Positions 17,599 through 26,414 of a stretch of DNA of 64,000 bases are shown in pieces. Position numbers and translations under genes: made by a program. The stretch's first letter is position 1; each line of letters opens with the position of its first letter. The notes below the pieces were generated by a model. It ran no database searches, had not been told where the DNA came from, and worked only from the letters and a program-made list of their open reading frames with translations. Source of the DNA: Frigididesulfovibrio sp031553235 (GTDB taxonomy: Bacteria; Desulfobacterota; Desulfovibrionia; Desulfovibrionales; Desulfovibrionaceae); assembly GCA_031553235.1 (NCBI GenBank), contig JAVBLS010000048.1, forward strand, positions 65,134 through 129,133. The letters are read 5' to 3'.

Positions 17599-18737
17599 GC
17601 GTCGGCTCCTTTGCGCCGGTGGCGTTCCAGAATGTCGTCGTACAGGCGCAGAATGCGTTCCGCCCGTGCCCGAGGGGTGAAGTGTTTCGTTGCCCGCTTC
17701 TGCCCGGCCGCGCCCAAGGCGGCGCGCCGGGCCGGATCGCCGGCCAGGGCCGAGAGGGCACGGGCCAGGGCGGGCTCGTCGCCGGGGGAGAGCAAAATGC
17801 CGGTGTGGCCGTCTTCAACCACCTCGGGTACGCCGCCCACTTTCGAGGCGATCAGCGGCCTGCCGAGCAGCATGCCTTCCAGGGCGGCGTTGGGCATGCC
17901 TTCGCTGTGTGAGGGCAGCACCTGGATGTCCATGGCCCGGTAAAAGGGCGCCAGACCGCGCACATGGCCGGTAAAAACCAGGTTCCCGGCAAGGCCGAGG
18001 CTGCGGGCCTCCGCCTCCAAAAGGGTTCGTTCCTGCCCGTCGCCCACCAGGAGGCCGTACAAGCGGGGCTCGCTCCTGCGGGCCTCGGCCAGGGCGCGGA
18101 GAAAATGGATCTGCCCCTTTTCCGGGCTGAGCCGGCCGACCACCCCGGCCACCAGGGCCTGCGCCGGGATGTCGAACTCGGCCCGCACGTCGCGATCCGG
18201 GGTCTCCCCCCGCAGTTCGCCCACATCCACGGCATTGGGGATGACCCGGCACTTGGCTCGGACCGGCGACAGGAGTCGGGACCGTAGAGACGCCGAAACG
18301 GCCACCACCTGGTCCGCTCCCAGGAGTATGAGGTGCTCCAGGGCGGTGTAGCAGCGGATCTTGAAGTTTTCCGCAGTCCAGCCGTGGACAAAAGCCAGCC
18401 AGGGCAGATCGGTCTTGCGGCGTAACAGGGCGCAGAGCACGTGGCTTTTGTAGCCGTGGGACTGGAGCAGGTCGACTTTGTGTTCGCGCAGCAGGGGCAG
18501 GGCCTGGTCGACCAAGGAACAATCAAGGATGCGTTTTTGGCGCAGAAAGGCCACGGGCGCTCCGGCGGCCCGCACGGCCCGGACGTATTCCGTTTCGGTG
18601 TTTTCCGGGTCGGTGCTGTAGTCCACCACCAGGGGGGCGCAACCTTCCAGCCCGCCGAAGCGCAAGAATTGCACCAGGCCCTTGCCCGGTCCGCCCAGAA
18701 TGCCCGTGGCCAGGGCGATGAACACGCGCGCCTTCAA
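17595..18737 (-). CDS. Glycosyltransferase family 4
   Basis: A 380-residue GT-B enzyme. It shows GVVGRLSPEKGQIHFLRAL, which starts the donor-binding domain, and SHSEGMPNAALEGMLLGRP with the E-x7-E pattern of GT4. The N-terminal domain has GGPGKGLVQFLR. It should transfer one sugar onto the EPS repeat unit. The neighbouring genes overlap by 4 bp on both sides. Donor and acceptor are unknown. Confidence 0.88.
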   Translation of the reverse strand: MKARVFIALATGILGGPGKGLVQFLRFGGLEGCAPLVVDYSTDPENTETEYVRAVRAAGAPVAFLRQKRILDCSLVDQALPLLREHKVDLLQSHGYKSHVLCALLRRKTDLPWLAFVHGWTAENFKIRCYTALEHLILLGADQVVAVSASLRSRLLSPVRAKCRVIPNAVDVGELRGETPDRDVRAEFDIPAQALVAGVVGRLSPEKGQIHFLRALAEARRSEPRLYGLLVGDGQERTLLEAEARSLGLAGNLVFTGHVRGLAPFYRAMDIQVLPSHSEGMPNAALEGMLLGRPLIASKVGGVPEVVEDGHTGILLSPGDEPALARALSALAGDPARRAALGAAGQKRATKHFTPRARAERILRLYDDILERHRRKGADA

Positions 18738-19945
18738 GCGGCCTCCTTGCCGGGCACTCTCACCGGACGCCGTTGCCGTGCCGCCAGGGTTTCTTCGATC
18801 CAGTCGGAGAGCAACTCGGCCTTGTCTTCCCAGGTTTCCCCCGCCAGCGCGGCCAGGCGCGCTTCGGGAGGCGTGGGGTCGGCCAGGGCTGCCTCAACGG
18901 CGGCGATAAAGGCCCCCGCCCCCTGGGCGATGCGGAGCTGCCCGGCAAAGCGGAAAACCTCGGGCATGGGCGTGGCGACCACGGGTTTGCCCGTGGCGAT
19001 GTATTCGCGCAGCTTGAGCGGGTTGGCCGTTTTGGTGTGCTCGTTGACCAGGTAGGGGATGACTGCGACGTCAAAGCGTGAAGCCAGGGCCGGCAGACGC
19101 TCATAAGGCACGGCCGGCAGGCGAAGAAAATTAGGCAGGCGCTCCAGGGGGCCAAGATCGATGCGGGCCGTGCCGATACAGACGAATCGCCAGTCGGGCC
19201 GGGCTGTGAGCAGGGTTTGGACCATCTCCAGATCGAAGTGGCTGTCGATGAGTCCGTAGAAGCCGACAACGCGCCCGCCGACCCCGGCCAATTCCGGCGG
19301 CACGGGCTGAGGCCGGGAGGCCTGGGCAAAGTGTTCCAGATCCACGCCGTGGGTCAGCAGGCGGGCCTGGAGGCGCTGCCTTGCGCGCGAGGCGCACAGG
19401 GAGTCGGAGACGGCCACCAGCAGATCCGCCCTGGCCAGCAGCTTTTCTTCCATGTCCCTGACGATTTCCGGCTGGTTCATCTTGGGCCAGAGGGTGAAGT
19501 CGTCCACGCAGTAGTAGACGGTCAGGCATTCGCCAAAAGCGCCGGCGTAGTCCCCGGCATCGGGCAGGGTGGCCAGCAGGATGGGAGAGCGCATGCCGAG
19601 TTTGTTCATGGCCCGGAGCACGGCCCGCGCCACGCTTGCCCGGTTGCCGGCGCGCACGCCCGGAATGCGGTTGAAGGGGAACATCGGCGGCGAGAGCAGA
19701 TGCAGGCCGGCGGGCAGGGTGGCCTGTTCTTCCTGTGGCGTCGGTCCCAGCCAGGAGCGGATTTTTTCCCAGGAGCGCCTGATGTCGTAGAGGGTCAATT
19801 GCGGGCTGCGCAGGCCGATGGTGTGCACCCAGAGCAGCCGGTTGCCGTGGGACAGGAAACGGCGCATCAGGTGCCGGCAGCTGAAGGGGTGGCGCCCCCA
19901 GTCGTCCGAGAAGACGAGAAAGTCTCTGTTCGCGAGCATGTTCAT
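18734..19945 (-). CDS. GT-B glycosyltransferase (divergent family 4)
   Basis: A 403-residue protein. Its N-terminal half starts with FLVFSDDWGRHPFS and has VYYCVDDFTLWPKM; its C-terminal half has VGFYGLIDSHFDLEMV and KLREYIATGKPVVATPMPE, which is the GT4 donor-binding pattern. The start is ATG 19945 (ATGA overlap) or ATG 19939, which has an AAGGG box 7-8 bp upstream; the longer frame to 20266 lies inside the next gene. The VDDFTLWP sequence is typical of UDP-sugar transferases in EPS loci. Confidence 0.85.
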   Translation of the reverse strand: MNMLANRDFLVFSDDWGRHPFSCRHLMRRFLSHGNRLLWVHTIGLRSPQLTLYDIRRSWEKIRSWLGPTPQEEQATLPAGLHLLSPPMFPFNRIPGVRAGNRASVARAVLRAMNKLGMRSPILLATLPDAGDYAGAFGECLTVYYCVDDFTLWPKMNQPEIVRDMEEKLLARADLLVAVSDSLCASRARQRLQARLLTHGVDLEHFAQASRPQPVPPELAGVGGRVVGFYGLIDSHFDLEMVQTLLTARPDWRFVCIGTARIDLGPLERLPNFLRLPAVPYERLPALASRFDVAVIPYLVNEHTKTANPLKLREYIATGKPVVATPMPEVFRFAGQLRIAQGAGAFIAAVEAALADPTPPEARLAALAGETWEDKAELLSDWIEETLAARQRRPVRVPGKEAA

Positions 19946-21078
19946 ACCCTTCCACGCAGGCGCCGTTCCGAACGCCGGCGCAACTCGGCAAAATAGCGCA
20001 CGGTCTTTCGGGTATCGGCCGAACAGGCCATATTGGCGGCCCGGCTCGACCATCTGTACCAGTGCCAACGCAAGCCCTCGGGCCGCATGGAAATGCCCAT
20101 GTACGGACTCGCCGGGGTGATGAGACCGTGTTTTTCCAACAACGCGAGCACCGTTTCGTAGTCGCCGGTCGCCCATAGGGAGTAGAAGGCCTCGTGCAGG
20201 GGGCCGAGTTGTTTTCGCAGAACCGGTTCGAACTCGTTTTCCAGGCCCCGCAGCAAATCGGCGCAAAGCTCAAGGTAGGCGTGGTCCTGCCCGGTGGCCT
20301 TGGCAGCATGCAGGTGCTGCAGCCATTCCCGGAAAAAGGCCTCGCCGATATGCGGGACGATCCATTCTTCCTTGCCGTGGCCGGCAAATATTTCCCGTGC
20401 CAGGAGAAATCGTTTGACAAAGGCCAGAGCCTTGGTCGGGGTCGGGATGTTGCGCTTGTGGTTGATGCGGTACAGCAGCACATTCAGGCCCACAACGGGC
20501 AAGGTTTTCAGCAGTCCGTACACCCGGCAGAGAAAAACGGAATCTTCGCCTATGGGTAAGTTTTCGGGAAAGCGGATGTCATGCCGCTTCAGGAATTCGG
20601 CGGCATACATATGCCGCCAGAACCCGGCCGTGGGGATGGGCACCGGCCTTTCCTCCACCGCGTCGTGCTTCCGTCGACTGCTCAAAAACGCCAGCAGGCG
20701 CTGTTCGCAGAAAAGCACCGCGTATCCTTCGACCACGGGGTGGTTGCCGGTGACCAGAGGCCGGTACAGAGCGGCCAAGGCGCCGGGAAACAACGCATCG
20801 TCGCTGTCCAAAAAAGCCACGGCCTTGCCCCGAACCTGATCCAGCCCGGTATTGCGGGCCCCAGCCGCACCTTTGCCGCCTTCGTTGCTCAGAAAGCGGA
20901 TGCGCGGATCCTCTGCGGCGTATGCCCGAGCCATTGCCGGCGTGGCGTCCGTTGAACCGTCATCGACGATCAACAATTCCCAAGCGGGAAAGTGCTGCTG
21001 CAATACCGATTCGATGGCCGGCCCGAGATGGGGGGCGGCGTTGTAACACGGCATGATGATACTGACTTCCGGCTGCAT
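19942..21078 (-). CDS. Glycosyltransferase family 2, copy 1 of a tandem pair
   Basis: A 378-residue GT-A enzyme with VSIIMPCYNAAPHLGPAIES, LLIVDDGSTDATPAM and the metal-binding AFLDSDDA motif. ATG 21078 is chosen because AAGGAA lies upstream; the frame continues to 21258 without similarity. It resembles the next gene along its whole length (shared APxxGxAxESVL, DDGSTDAT, LDSDDAxFPGA and YRxNHKR), so the two are tandem paralogues. The C-terminal 200 residues have no family I recognise. Confidence 0.88.
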   Translation of the reverse strand: MQPEVSIIMPCYNAAPHLGPAIESVLQQHFPAWELLIVDDGSTDATPAMARAYAAEDPRIRFLSNEGGKGAAGARNTGLDQVRGKAVAFLDSDDALFPGALAALYRPLVTGNHPVVEGYAVLFCEQRLLAFLSSRRKHDAVEERPVPIPTAGFWRHMYAAEFLKRHDIRFPENLPIGEDSVFLCRVYGLLKTLPVVGLNVLLYRINHKRNIPTPTKALAFVKRFLLAREIFAGHGKEEWIVPHIGEAFFREWLQHLHAAKATGQDHAYLELCADLLRGLENEFEPVLRKQLGPLHEAFYSLWATGDYETVLALLEKHGLITPASPYMGISMRPEGLRWHWYRWSSRAANMACSADTRKTVRYFAELRRRSERRLRGRV

Positions 21079-21091
21079 GGCGGTTCCTTTC

Positions 21092-22315
21092 TCAGTGCTC
21101 TTCCGGCCGCTCGGCCGTGGTGTGCTCCTGTCGTTCCGCGTGTGGGACCTGGCGCGGGTCGGCATCCGGTTCGGGGCTGCGCCATCGGCGCAGCCGGCTC
21201 CGCATCTGCAGTCGCAGCAGGTAGAAAAGTGCGCGACGGGTCTGTGGGATGCGGACAAGATTGAGTATGCGCCGGGGCAGGGTGTAGGCCGGCCAGAAGG
21301 TCTCTTCCGGCCTGTGCGCGATACCCAGAAAAGGCGGGCTCGGCGCGGGCAGGCGCTCCTCGTCCAGAAGTTCCAGAATGCCCTGGATGTCTTCTTTGTT
21401 CCACAGAGCGAAAAACTTCTCCTGCGCTCCGCTCAGCATGGCGCCCAGAACGGGAGCGAATTCTTTTTTCCTTTCGGCAAAGAGGGTCAGGCAGCGTGCA
21501 AGGTAGTCTGTGGCCCATTCCGGACCTTGCCGGCGCACGGCATACAGACAGTATGGCCAGCGGGCCAAGAGAAGGCTGGATATGGCCGGCGCGATCTGGG
21601 CCTCTTTGGCGGTTCCCTGAAACAGGGATCGAACATGCAGTGCAAGGGAAAGATACGACTCCGCATGTTCGGCGGTGACGGGGGTGCGCTTGTGGTTATA
21701 GCGATACAGATGCACAATCTGGTTGACCACCGGAAGGGAGTCCAGGGAGGCATAGGCTTGGCTGAGAAAGTAAAAATCTTGGCCACGCGGCAGATCCGAG
21801 GCAAAGAGAATGCCCCGCCGGCGGAGAAAATTCGTTTGGAACATATGCAGCCAGAAGGTGGTGGTCGGATAGGTCACCGGCTCACAGCCGGAGCGCAGCG
21901 CTTCGGCGGAGAGCCTGTTGATGGATGCCAGTCCGCGTTGCATGCACAGGGCGCTGCCCACTCCCCGCACCACGGGCTGCCCGCTTTCCCGCAGCCGGGC
22001 ATGCAGGGCCGCGAAAGCACCGGGAAAATACGCGTCGTCGCTATCCAGAAAGGCGATAGCCTCGCCTTCGGCCTGGGCCATCCCCGTGTTGCGGGCATCG
22101 CCCGCTCCTTTGACGCCGGCGTTGTCCAGCAGTCGGATACGGCCGTCATATGCGGCATAGCGGGCGGCAATGGTGCGCGTGGCGTCGGTGGATCCATCGT
22201 CGATGATCAGCAGTTCCCACGTCGGCCCCTGTTGGGCCAGCACAGACTCCACAGCTTGCCCGACCCAGGGGGCGACGTTGTATGAGGGCATGATGACGCT
22301 GATATCCGGGGCCAT
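21092..22315 (-). CDS. Glycosyltransferase family 2, copy 2 of a tandem pair
   Basis: A 407-residue GT-A enzyme with ISVIMPSYNVAPWVGQAVES, LLIIDDGSTDATRTI and AFLDSDDAYFPGA. It begins 3 bp after the flippase gene ends and is followed 13 bp later by its paralogue. Divergence between the copies in the C-terminal half suggests that they add different sugars or use different acceptors. The last 30 residues are rich in charged residues. Confidence 0.88.
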   Translation of the reverse strand: MAPDISVIMPSYNVAPWVGQAVESVLAQQGPTWELLIIDDGSTDATRTIAARYAAYDGRIRLLDNAGVKGAGDARNTGMAQAEGEAIAFLDSDDAYFPGAFAALHARLRESGQPVVRGVGSALCMQRGLASINRLSAEALRSGCEPVTYPTTTFWLHMFQTNFLRRRGILFASDLPRGQDFYFLSQAYASLDSLPVVNQIVHLYRYNHKRTPVTAEHAESYLSLALHVRSLFQGTAKEAQIAPAISSLLLARWPYCLYAVRRQGPEWATDYLARCLTLFAERKKEFAPVLGAMLSGAQEKFFALWNKEDIQGILELLDEERLPAPSPPFLGIAHRPEETFWPAYTLPRRILNLVRIPQTRRALFYLLRLQMRSRLRRWRSPEPDADPRQVPHAERQEHTTAERPEEH

Positions 22316-22318
22316 ACC

Positions 22319-23914
22319 TTACTCCTTGTCCGGAGCGGGAATTTTCGAAAAATGCTCGGTCAGGGCGGCATCCAGACGGCTTCTGCCGGCAAAGTAAAGT
22401 TTTGTCAGGCGGATGCAGGCAAGCAACGTGAATATACTCACGGAAAACTGCCCCACGCATGCAGCGAACAGCACCGCGTAGCTCGGCGAAAGCAGGGGGC
22501 TGACGACCGCAAAGTACAGGGCCTGGGCCGTGCCCTGGCACAGGATGACGCTCCCGATGGTCAGATAATACCGGGTGAGGGGGATCTCGGCCGCCGCGCT
22601 GATGTAGGACGGCAGGACGGCGAGACGGAACAGCAGGGTGGTGGCGAAAAATACCCAGCCGACACCCGGCAGACCGTACCAGATGACTGCAGGTATGGAG
22701 GCCGCCACGTTGGCCACACCTTCCAACACATTGACGGAGGCAAGAAAGGAATGGCGGCCGACGCCTATGAGAAAGGCCGTGGACGGGTATTGGCCGAAGC
22801 CCAGGGCGCAGCCCAGGGCCAGCGGGATGAGCACCCCCTGGATGTCTTCAAAGCCGCCGCCCAGCCAGCGGTCGACGAACAGCCCGCCGTAAAAAGCGAG
22901 ACACAGCCCGATGTAGCCCGAAACGGTGAAGCTGAGTTGCAGCGACGCCAGCAACGAGTGCCTGCAGCCGTTGGCGTCACCTTGGGCCTGCATGCGGCTG
23001 AAGTAGGGACTCATGATGCCGAAGACGCTGCTCATGGTGGTGTCCATGTAATTGATGAACTGCCTGGCAAGGGCAAAAACCGTCGTATGCGCCAGACTGA
23101 GAAAGGCGGCGACCAGCAGTATCTGCACCTTGGTGCGCAGCATGTTGCCTATTGTCATGATTACAAGCGGCACGCTGAAGCGGATGAGTGCCTTGACCTG
23201 GGCAAGGGAGAAGGCGGCCCTGCTGCAGCGCGCCGGGCTGAAGCGCACCGCCAATACATAGAGAGCGAGTGCTTCGCAGATGTTTCCGGCGGCAGTGATG
23301 AGCGCAACGCGCAGCAGGTTGGTGCCGAAGGAAAGAGCGGGCGAAAGCCAAAGCAGTACGGCGGCGCTCACCGCCAAGGTGCGGATAGTGCCGAGCAACG
23401 CGATGGTCGTCCAGCGCATGCAGGCGGCGAGCAGTCCGAAGGACGCCCGGCAGAGAAGCTGTATCGCCACGGAAACCGTGACGATGCCCAGAGCGGCCGC
23501 GGCCGTGCCGGCCTCCAGGGGGATATCGGTCACCGCTTCCATACTCAAGCAGACTCCCGCTCCGATGAGCAGCGTCAGCAGGGCTGCGGTTGTGCTCATG
23601 CAGCAGGCGGCGGTATAGATGCGGTCCAGTTCGCCCGGAGCCGTCGTCAGTTTGACGGAAGGCCCACCGGAAGTCCCGGCGGCGACGTCCGCGACCTCGG
23701 CGGCGGCGGCCAGCTTGGACACGGACTGCAGCACGCCGAAATCCAGCAGCAGATAGTAGGCGGCCAGGGTGGAGATCAGCGCCCATACCCCGTAATTGTC
23801 TTTGCCCAGACAAAGAAGCATATGCGGGGTGACCAGTAGGGTGGCGGCCAGGCCGATGCCGAAGGCCGCAAGACGCACCAGGGAATGCCGGGCAAAGTAA
23901 CGCATCACGCTCAT
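22319..23914 (-). CDS. Wzx-type polysaccharide flippase
   Basis: A membrane protein of about 531 residues with roughly 12-14 hydrophobic segments, opening MSVMRYFARHSLVRLAAFG and followed by LLVTPHMLLCLGKDNYGVWAL, a pattern common to the MOP/Wzx superfamily. It should move the undecaprenyl-linked repeat unit across the inner membrane. ATG 23914 gives an ATGA overlap with the ligase/polymerase gene and has GGAGG 9 bp upstream; the frame to 24238 is inside that gene. Confidence 0.87.
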   Translation of the reverse strand: MSVMRYFARHSLVRLAAFGIGLAATLLVTPHMLLCLGKDNYGVWALISTLAAYYLLLDFGVLQSVSKLAAAAEVADVAAGTSGGPSVKLTTAPGELDRIYTAACCMSTTAALLTLLIGAGVCLSMEAVTDIPLEAGTAAAALGIVTVSVAIQLLCRASFGLLAACMRWTTIALLGTIRTLAVSAAVLLWLSPALSFGTNLLRVALITAAGNICEALALYVLAVRFSPARCSRAAFSLAQVKALIRFSVPLVIMTIGNMLRTKVQILLVAAFLSLAHTTVFALARQFINYMDTTMSSVFGIMSPYFSRMQAQGDANGCRHSLLASLQLSFTVSGYIGLCLAFYGGLFVDRWLGGGFEDIQGVLIPLALGCALGFGQYPSTAFLIGVGRHSFLASVNVLEGVANVAASIPAVIWYGLPGVGWVFFATTLLFRLAVLPSYISAAAEIPLTRYYLTIGSVILCQGTAQALYFAVVSPLLSPSYAVLFAACVGQFSVSIFTLLACIRLTKLYFAGRSRLDAALTEHFSKIPAPDKE

Positions 23915-25299
23915 GGCCGCTGCCCTCCACCGTTGTCCGCGGCCGCGTCGCCTTGGCGCAGCAAAGCCAATCGTCGCTTGCGCGTTGCGTCGGCGTTCAC
24001 CGCCGGAGAGCCGGCCTTCTGAACGGCCGACCCTGCCGCTTCTTTGTCCCTGACCGGAAGGATTTCGCCCACTTGCCCGGCAGGGGCCGCAGCCGTTGCC
24101 TGTTGTTGTCGGCCGAGCCACAGCCCGACAGCCAGGGCCAAAAGGCAGTAGAGGATGGCGCTGTATGCCTGGGAGAGGAAAAAACTCCCGGCCATGAAGC
24201 CGGTCAGGCCAAGCTGCAGGGCGCAGCCGCGCAAACACTTGGCCTCGGACCGGGACGATGCGAGCAGATCTTTGGCCATGCGGCGCACCCGCCAGAAAGC
24301 GGCCAGGTAAGCGGCAATGCCGGCCAGGCCCAGTTCGGCGGCAATCTGGATATAGCTGTTGTGCGCCGTTTTGAAGGCGCCGCTGCCGATCATCCCGAGG
24401 GCGGCGGAAAACTGCCCGATACCCACGCCGGTCAGCGGATGCTGCGTAAAAAGATGCAGGCCTTCCTTCCAGATCTCCAGACGGCCGTCCCTGGCCTCAA
24501 AGTTGTAGTCGGTCTCGTCGCCGATGGCCCGAAAGCGCTCCCACAAGGAATCATCCGCCACACCCAGCACCACGGCCGCGCCGAGGCAGAGCAGCACGAA
24601 CACGGCCGGCCGGCGCTTTTTGGCCAGAAAGAGAAAGTGCAGGGCCACGGCCCCCAGGGCCAGTACGCCGCCCCTGGAGCCGGTCAGGGCGATGCCGGCG
24701 ATGGAAAGCCCGGCCATGCCCCAGGCTGCGTAGCGGAACACGCCTGCGGCCGACAGCGCTTCAGCTATGGTCAGCGGGAGAAAGGTTACGAAAAACAGGG
24801 CGATGTCGTTGGGGTCGTAAGTAGAACTTACGTGATGTCGGCCGGTGCCCGCGCTCACCACCATGAGTATGGCCAGCATACCCACAGTGACAACCACTGC
24901 CCGGCACAGAGTATCGCCGTGCTTGTTCCCGACCAGGGCGCACAAGATAAAAAATGTGCACAACTCCTTAAGGTAGTTGATCAGCGACTCAAAGGCGCCG
25001 CCGCGCCAGACGCTGAATGGCAGGCCGAGGACGGCCGCAGCCAGGATCACGACAATCCAGGGCGTTATGGGGTTGCGCCACAAGCCGCGCCAGACCTCGG
25101 ATCTGGTCGTGAGGCAGACAAAGAGCAGGGCGCCGCCCAGAACGACCTTGCCGAGATGCAGAAAGGCCAGTTCCGGAAAAAAGTCCAGAGCTCTGCCCAG
25201 GCAGATCAGCACAACGGCGTATATGAAAGCTTTGCCGGCCACTAACCCCACACTCCCGGCAGAGCGTCGCCCCGCTCGCCGCACAGCTTTTTTTTGCAT
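23911..25299 (-). CDS. O-antigen ligase/polymerase-like membrane protein (Wzy/WaaL family)
   Basis: A 462-residue protein with about 10-12 membrane segments. The large periplasmic loop holds HNSYIQIAAELGLAG, and an earlier segment holds ALTGSRGGVLALG; both are hallmarks of the Wzy_C/O-antigen ligase family. It probably polymerises the repeat units. The start is uncertain: ATG 25299 overlaps the ATP-grasp gene by 58 bp and has a weak ribosome site; GTG 25251 or GTG 25242 would give a tighter junction. The last 70 residues are polar and low in complexity. Confidence 0.85.
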   Translation of the reverse strand: MQKKAVRRAGRRSAGSVGLVAGKAFIYAVVLICLGRALDFFPELAFLHLGKVVLGGALLFVCLTTRSEVWRGLWRNPITPWIVVILAAAVLGLPFSVWRGGAFESLINYLKELCTFFILCALVGNKHGDTLCRAVVVTVGMLAILMVVSAGTGRHHVSSTYDPNDIALFFVTFLPLTIAEALSAAGVFRYAAWGMAGLSIAGIALTGSRGGVLALGAVALHFLFLAKKRRPAVFVLLCLGAAVVLGVADDSLWERFRAIGDETDYNFEARDGRLEIWKEGLHLFTQHPLTGVGIGQFSAALGMIGSGAFKTAHNSYIQIAAELGLAGIAAYLAAFWRVRRMAKDLLASSRSEAKCLRGCALQLGLTGFMAGSFFLSQAYSAILYCLLALAVGLWLGRQQQATAAAPAGQVGEILPVRDKEAAGSAVQKAGSPAVNADATRKRRLALLRQGDAAADNGGGQRP

Positions 25300-26414
25300 T
25301 GGCCAAGACCCCAGGCCAGAAAAGGCAGGGGGTCGCGCGGGTCCCAGTCGTCATAGGCCGCGACCTTGCCGTTTGCCTGCAAGGTCCCAGCCGGAAAGCG
25401 CAGTTTTTTGTCCGACTCCCACCAGCCCAGAAAGGCCCGCAGCAGGTTGCCGCCGAGCCAGACGGTACGCACGCCGGGGGTGCTTTCGCGCACTGCCGGC
25501 AGTTCGCCTCCCAGGGCAAGAAGATAGTAGTAATAGGGGTAGTCCAGGCCGGCCGCGATGTTCTGCGCCAGGGAGCCCCAGAAGCGCGGGTTGACGTCCA
25601 GGAGGTGGGCCCGGCCGCTTGCCCGCTCCACAAGGAAGTCCGCCTCGCAGACCCCGTTCCAGGCCAGGTGATCCAGCAGGGCGCGCAAGAGCTCCAGGGC
25701 CTGCCCGCCACGCACGCTTTCCCTGACCGTGGCCTGGCCGTAGGGCTGGGGATGGGTCCGCAGGGTCCGGTAGGCGTCGCCGGCCAGATACCTGCCGTTG
25801 TGGTAGATGGCGCAGGCGCAGACGGTCTCGCCCGCGATCTCCTCCTGGACGATGAAGCGCTCGGGCGAAAGGCCTTCCCGACGCAGGACCTCGGGCAGGG
25901 CTTCGGGGTTCGGCAGGCGGCACATGGCCCAGCCCCCGCCGCCCTGTTTGGGCTTGAGCAGGGCCGGAAAGTGGAAGTCCCGCAGCAGCTCCGGCTGTTG
26001 CAGCACGGCAGAGGCCTCGTGAGAGCGCGGCATGGGGATGCCCAGCGAGGCCGCCAGCCGGGCCAGATTCCCTTTGTCGTGCACGGCCGTCACGCCGGCA
26101 TAATCGGGCAGCAGGCTGCGGACTCTGGCCGGCAGGTGGTCCTTGTGCCTGGCCAGGCAGTATGTTTCTTCCAGAGCGGGAATGATCACCTCAATGTCAT
26201 GCCTGCGGCAGCGGTCGGCGATGTCGGCCAGAAAGCGCTCTTCCTCCAGAAAGGGCGAGGCGTAGCGGAACGAACCGGCGCAATGGCGGGACACGGCAGT
26301 CATGGGCAGGCCGGAACTGTCCCCGGCAAAGACACGGCATCCGCGTTTCGCCAGGGCTTTGCAGATGGTGTAGGCAACCCGCGTGCCGGCCGAAGTGACA
26401 AGGACGTTCTTCAT
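25242..26414 (-). CDS. ATP-grasp ligase
   Basis: A 390-residue protein with a Rossmann-like N-terminus (MKNVLVTSAGTRVAYTICKAL) and an ATP-grasp domain: FPALLKPKQGGGGWAM, the EE of RFIVQEEIAGETV, and the metal site LLDVNPRFWGS. These enzymes join a carboxylate to an amine or thiol. ATG 26414 makes an ATGA overlap with the upstream glycosyltransferase. In this setting it may join an amino acid to a sugar or to another residue; the substrate is not predictable. Confidence 0.83.
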   Translation of the reverse strand: MKNVLVTSAGTRVAYTICKALAKRGCRVFAGDSSGLPMTAVSRHCAGSFRYASPFLEEERFLADIADRCRRHDIEVIIPALEETYCLARHKDHLPARVRSLLPDYAGVTAVHDKGNLARLAASLGIPMPRSHEASAVLQQPELLRDFHFPALLKPKQGGGGWAMCRLPNPEALPEVLRREGLSPERFIVQEEIAGETVCACAIYHNGRYLAGDAYRTLRTHPQPYGQATVRESVRGGQALELLRALLDHLAWNGVCEADFLVERASGRAHLLDVNPRFWGSLAQNIAAGLDYPYYYYLLALGGELPAVRESTPGVRTVWLGGNLLRAFLGWWESDKKLRFPAGTLQANGKVAAYDDWDPRDPLPFLAWGLGQCKKKLCGERGDALPGVWG

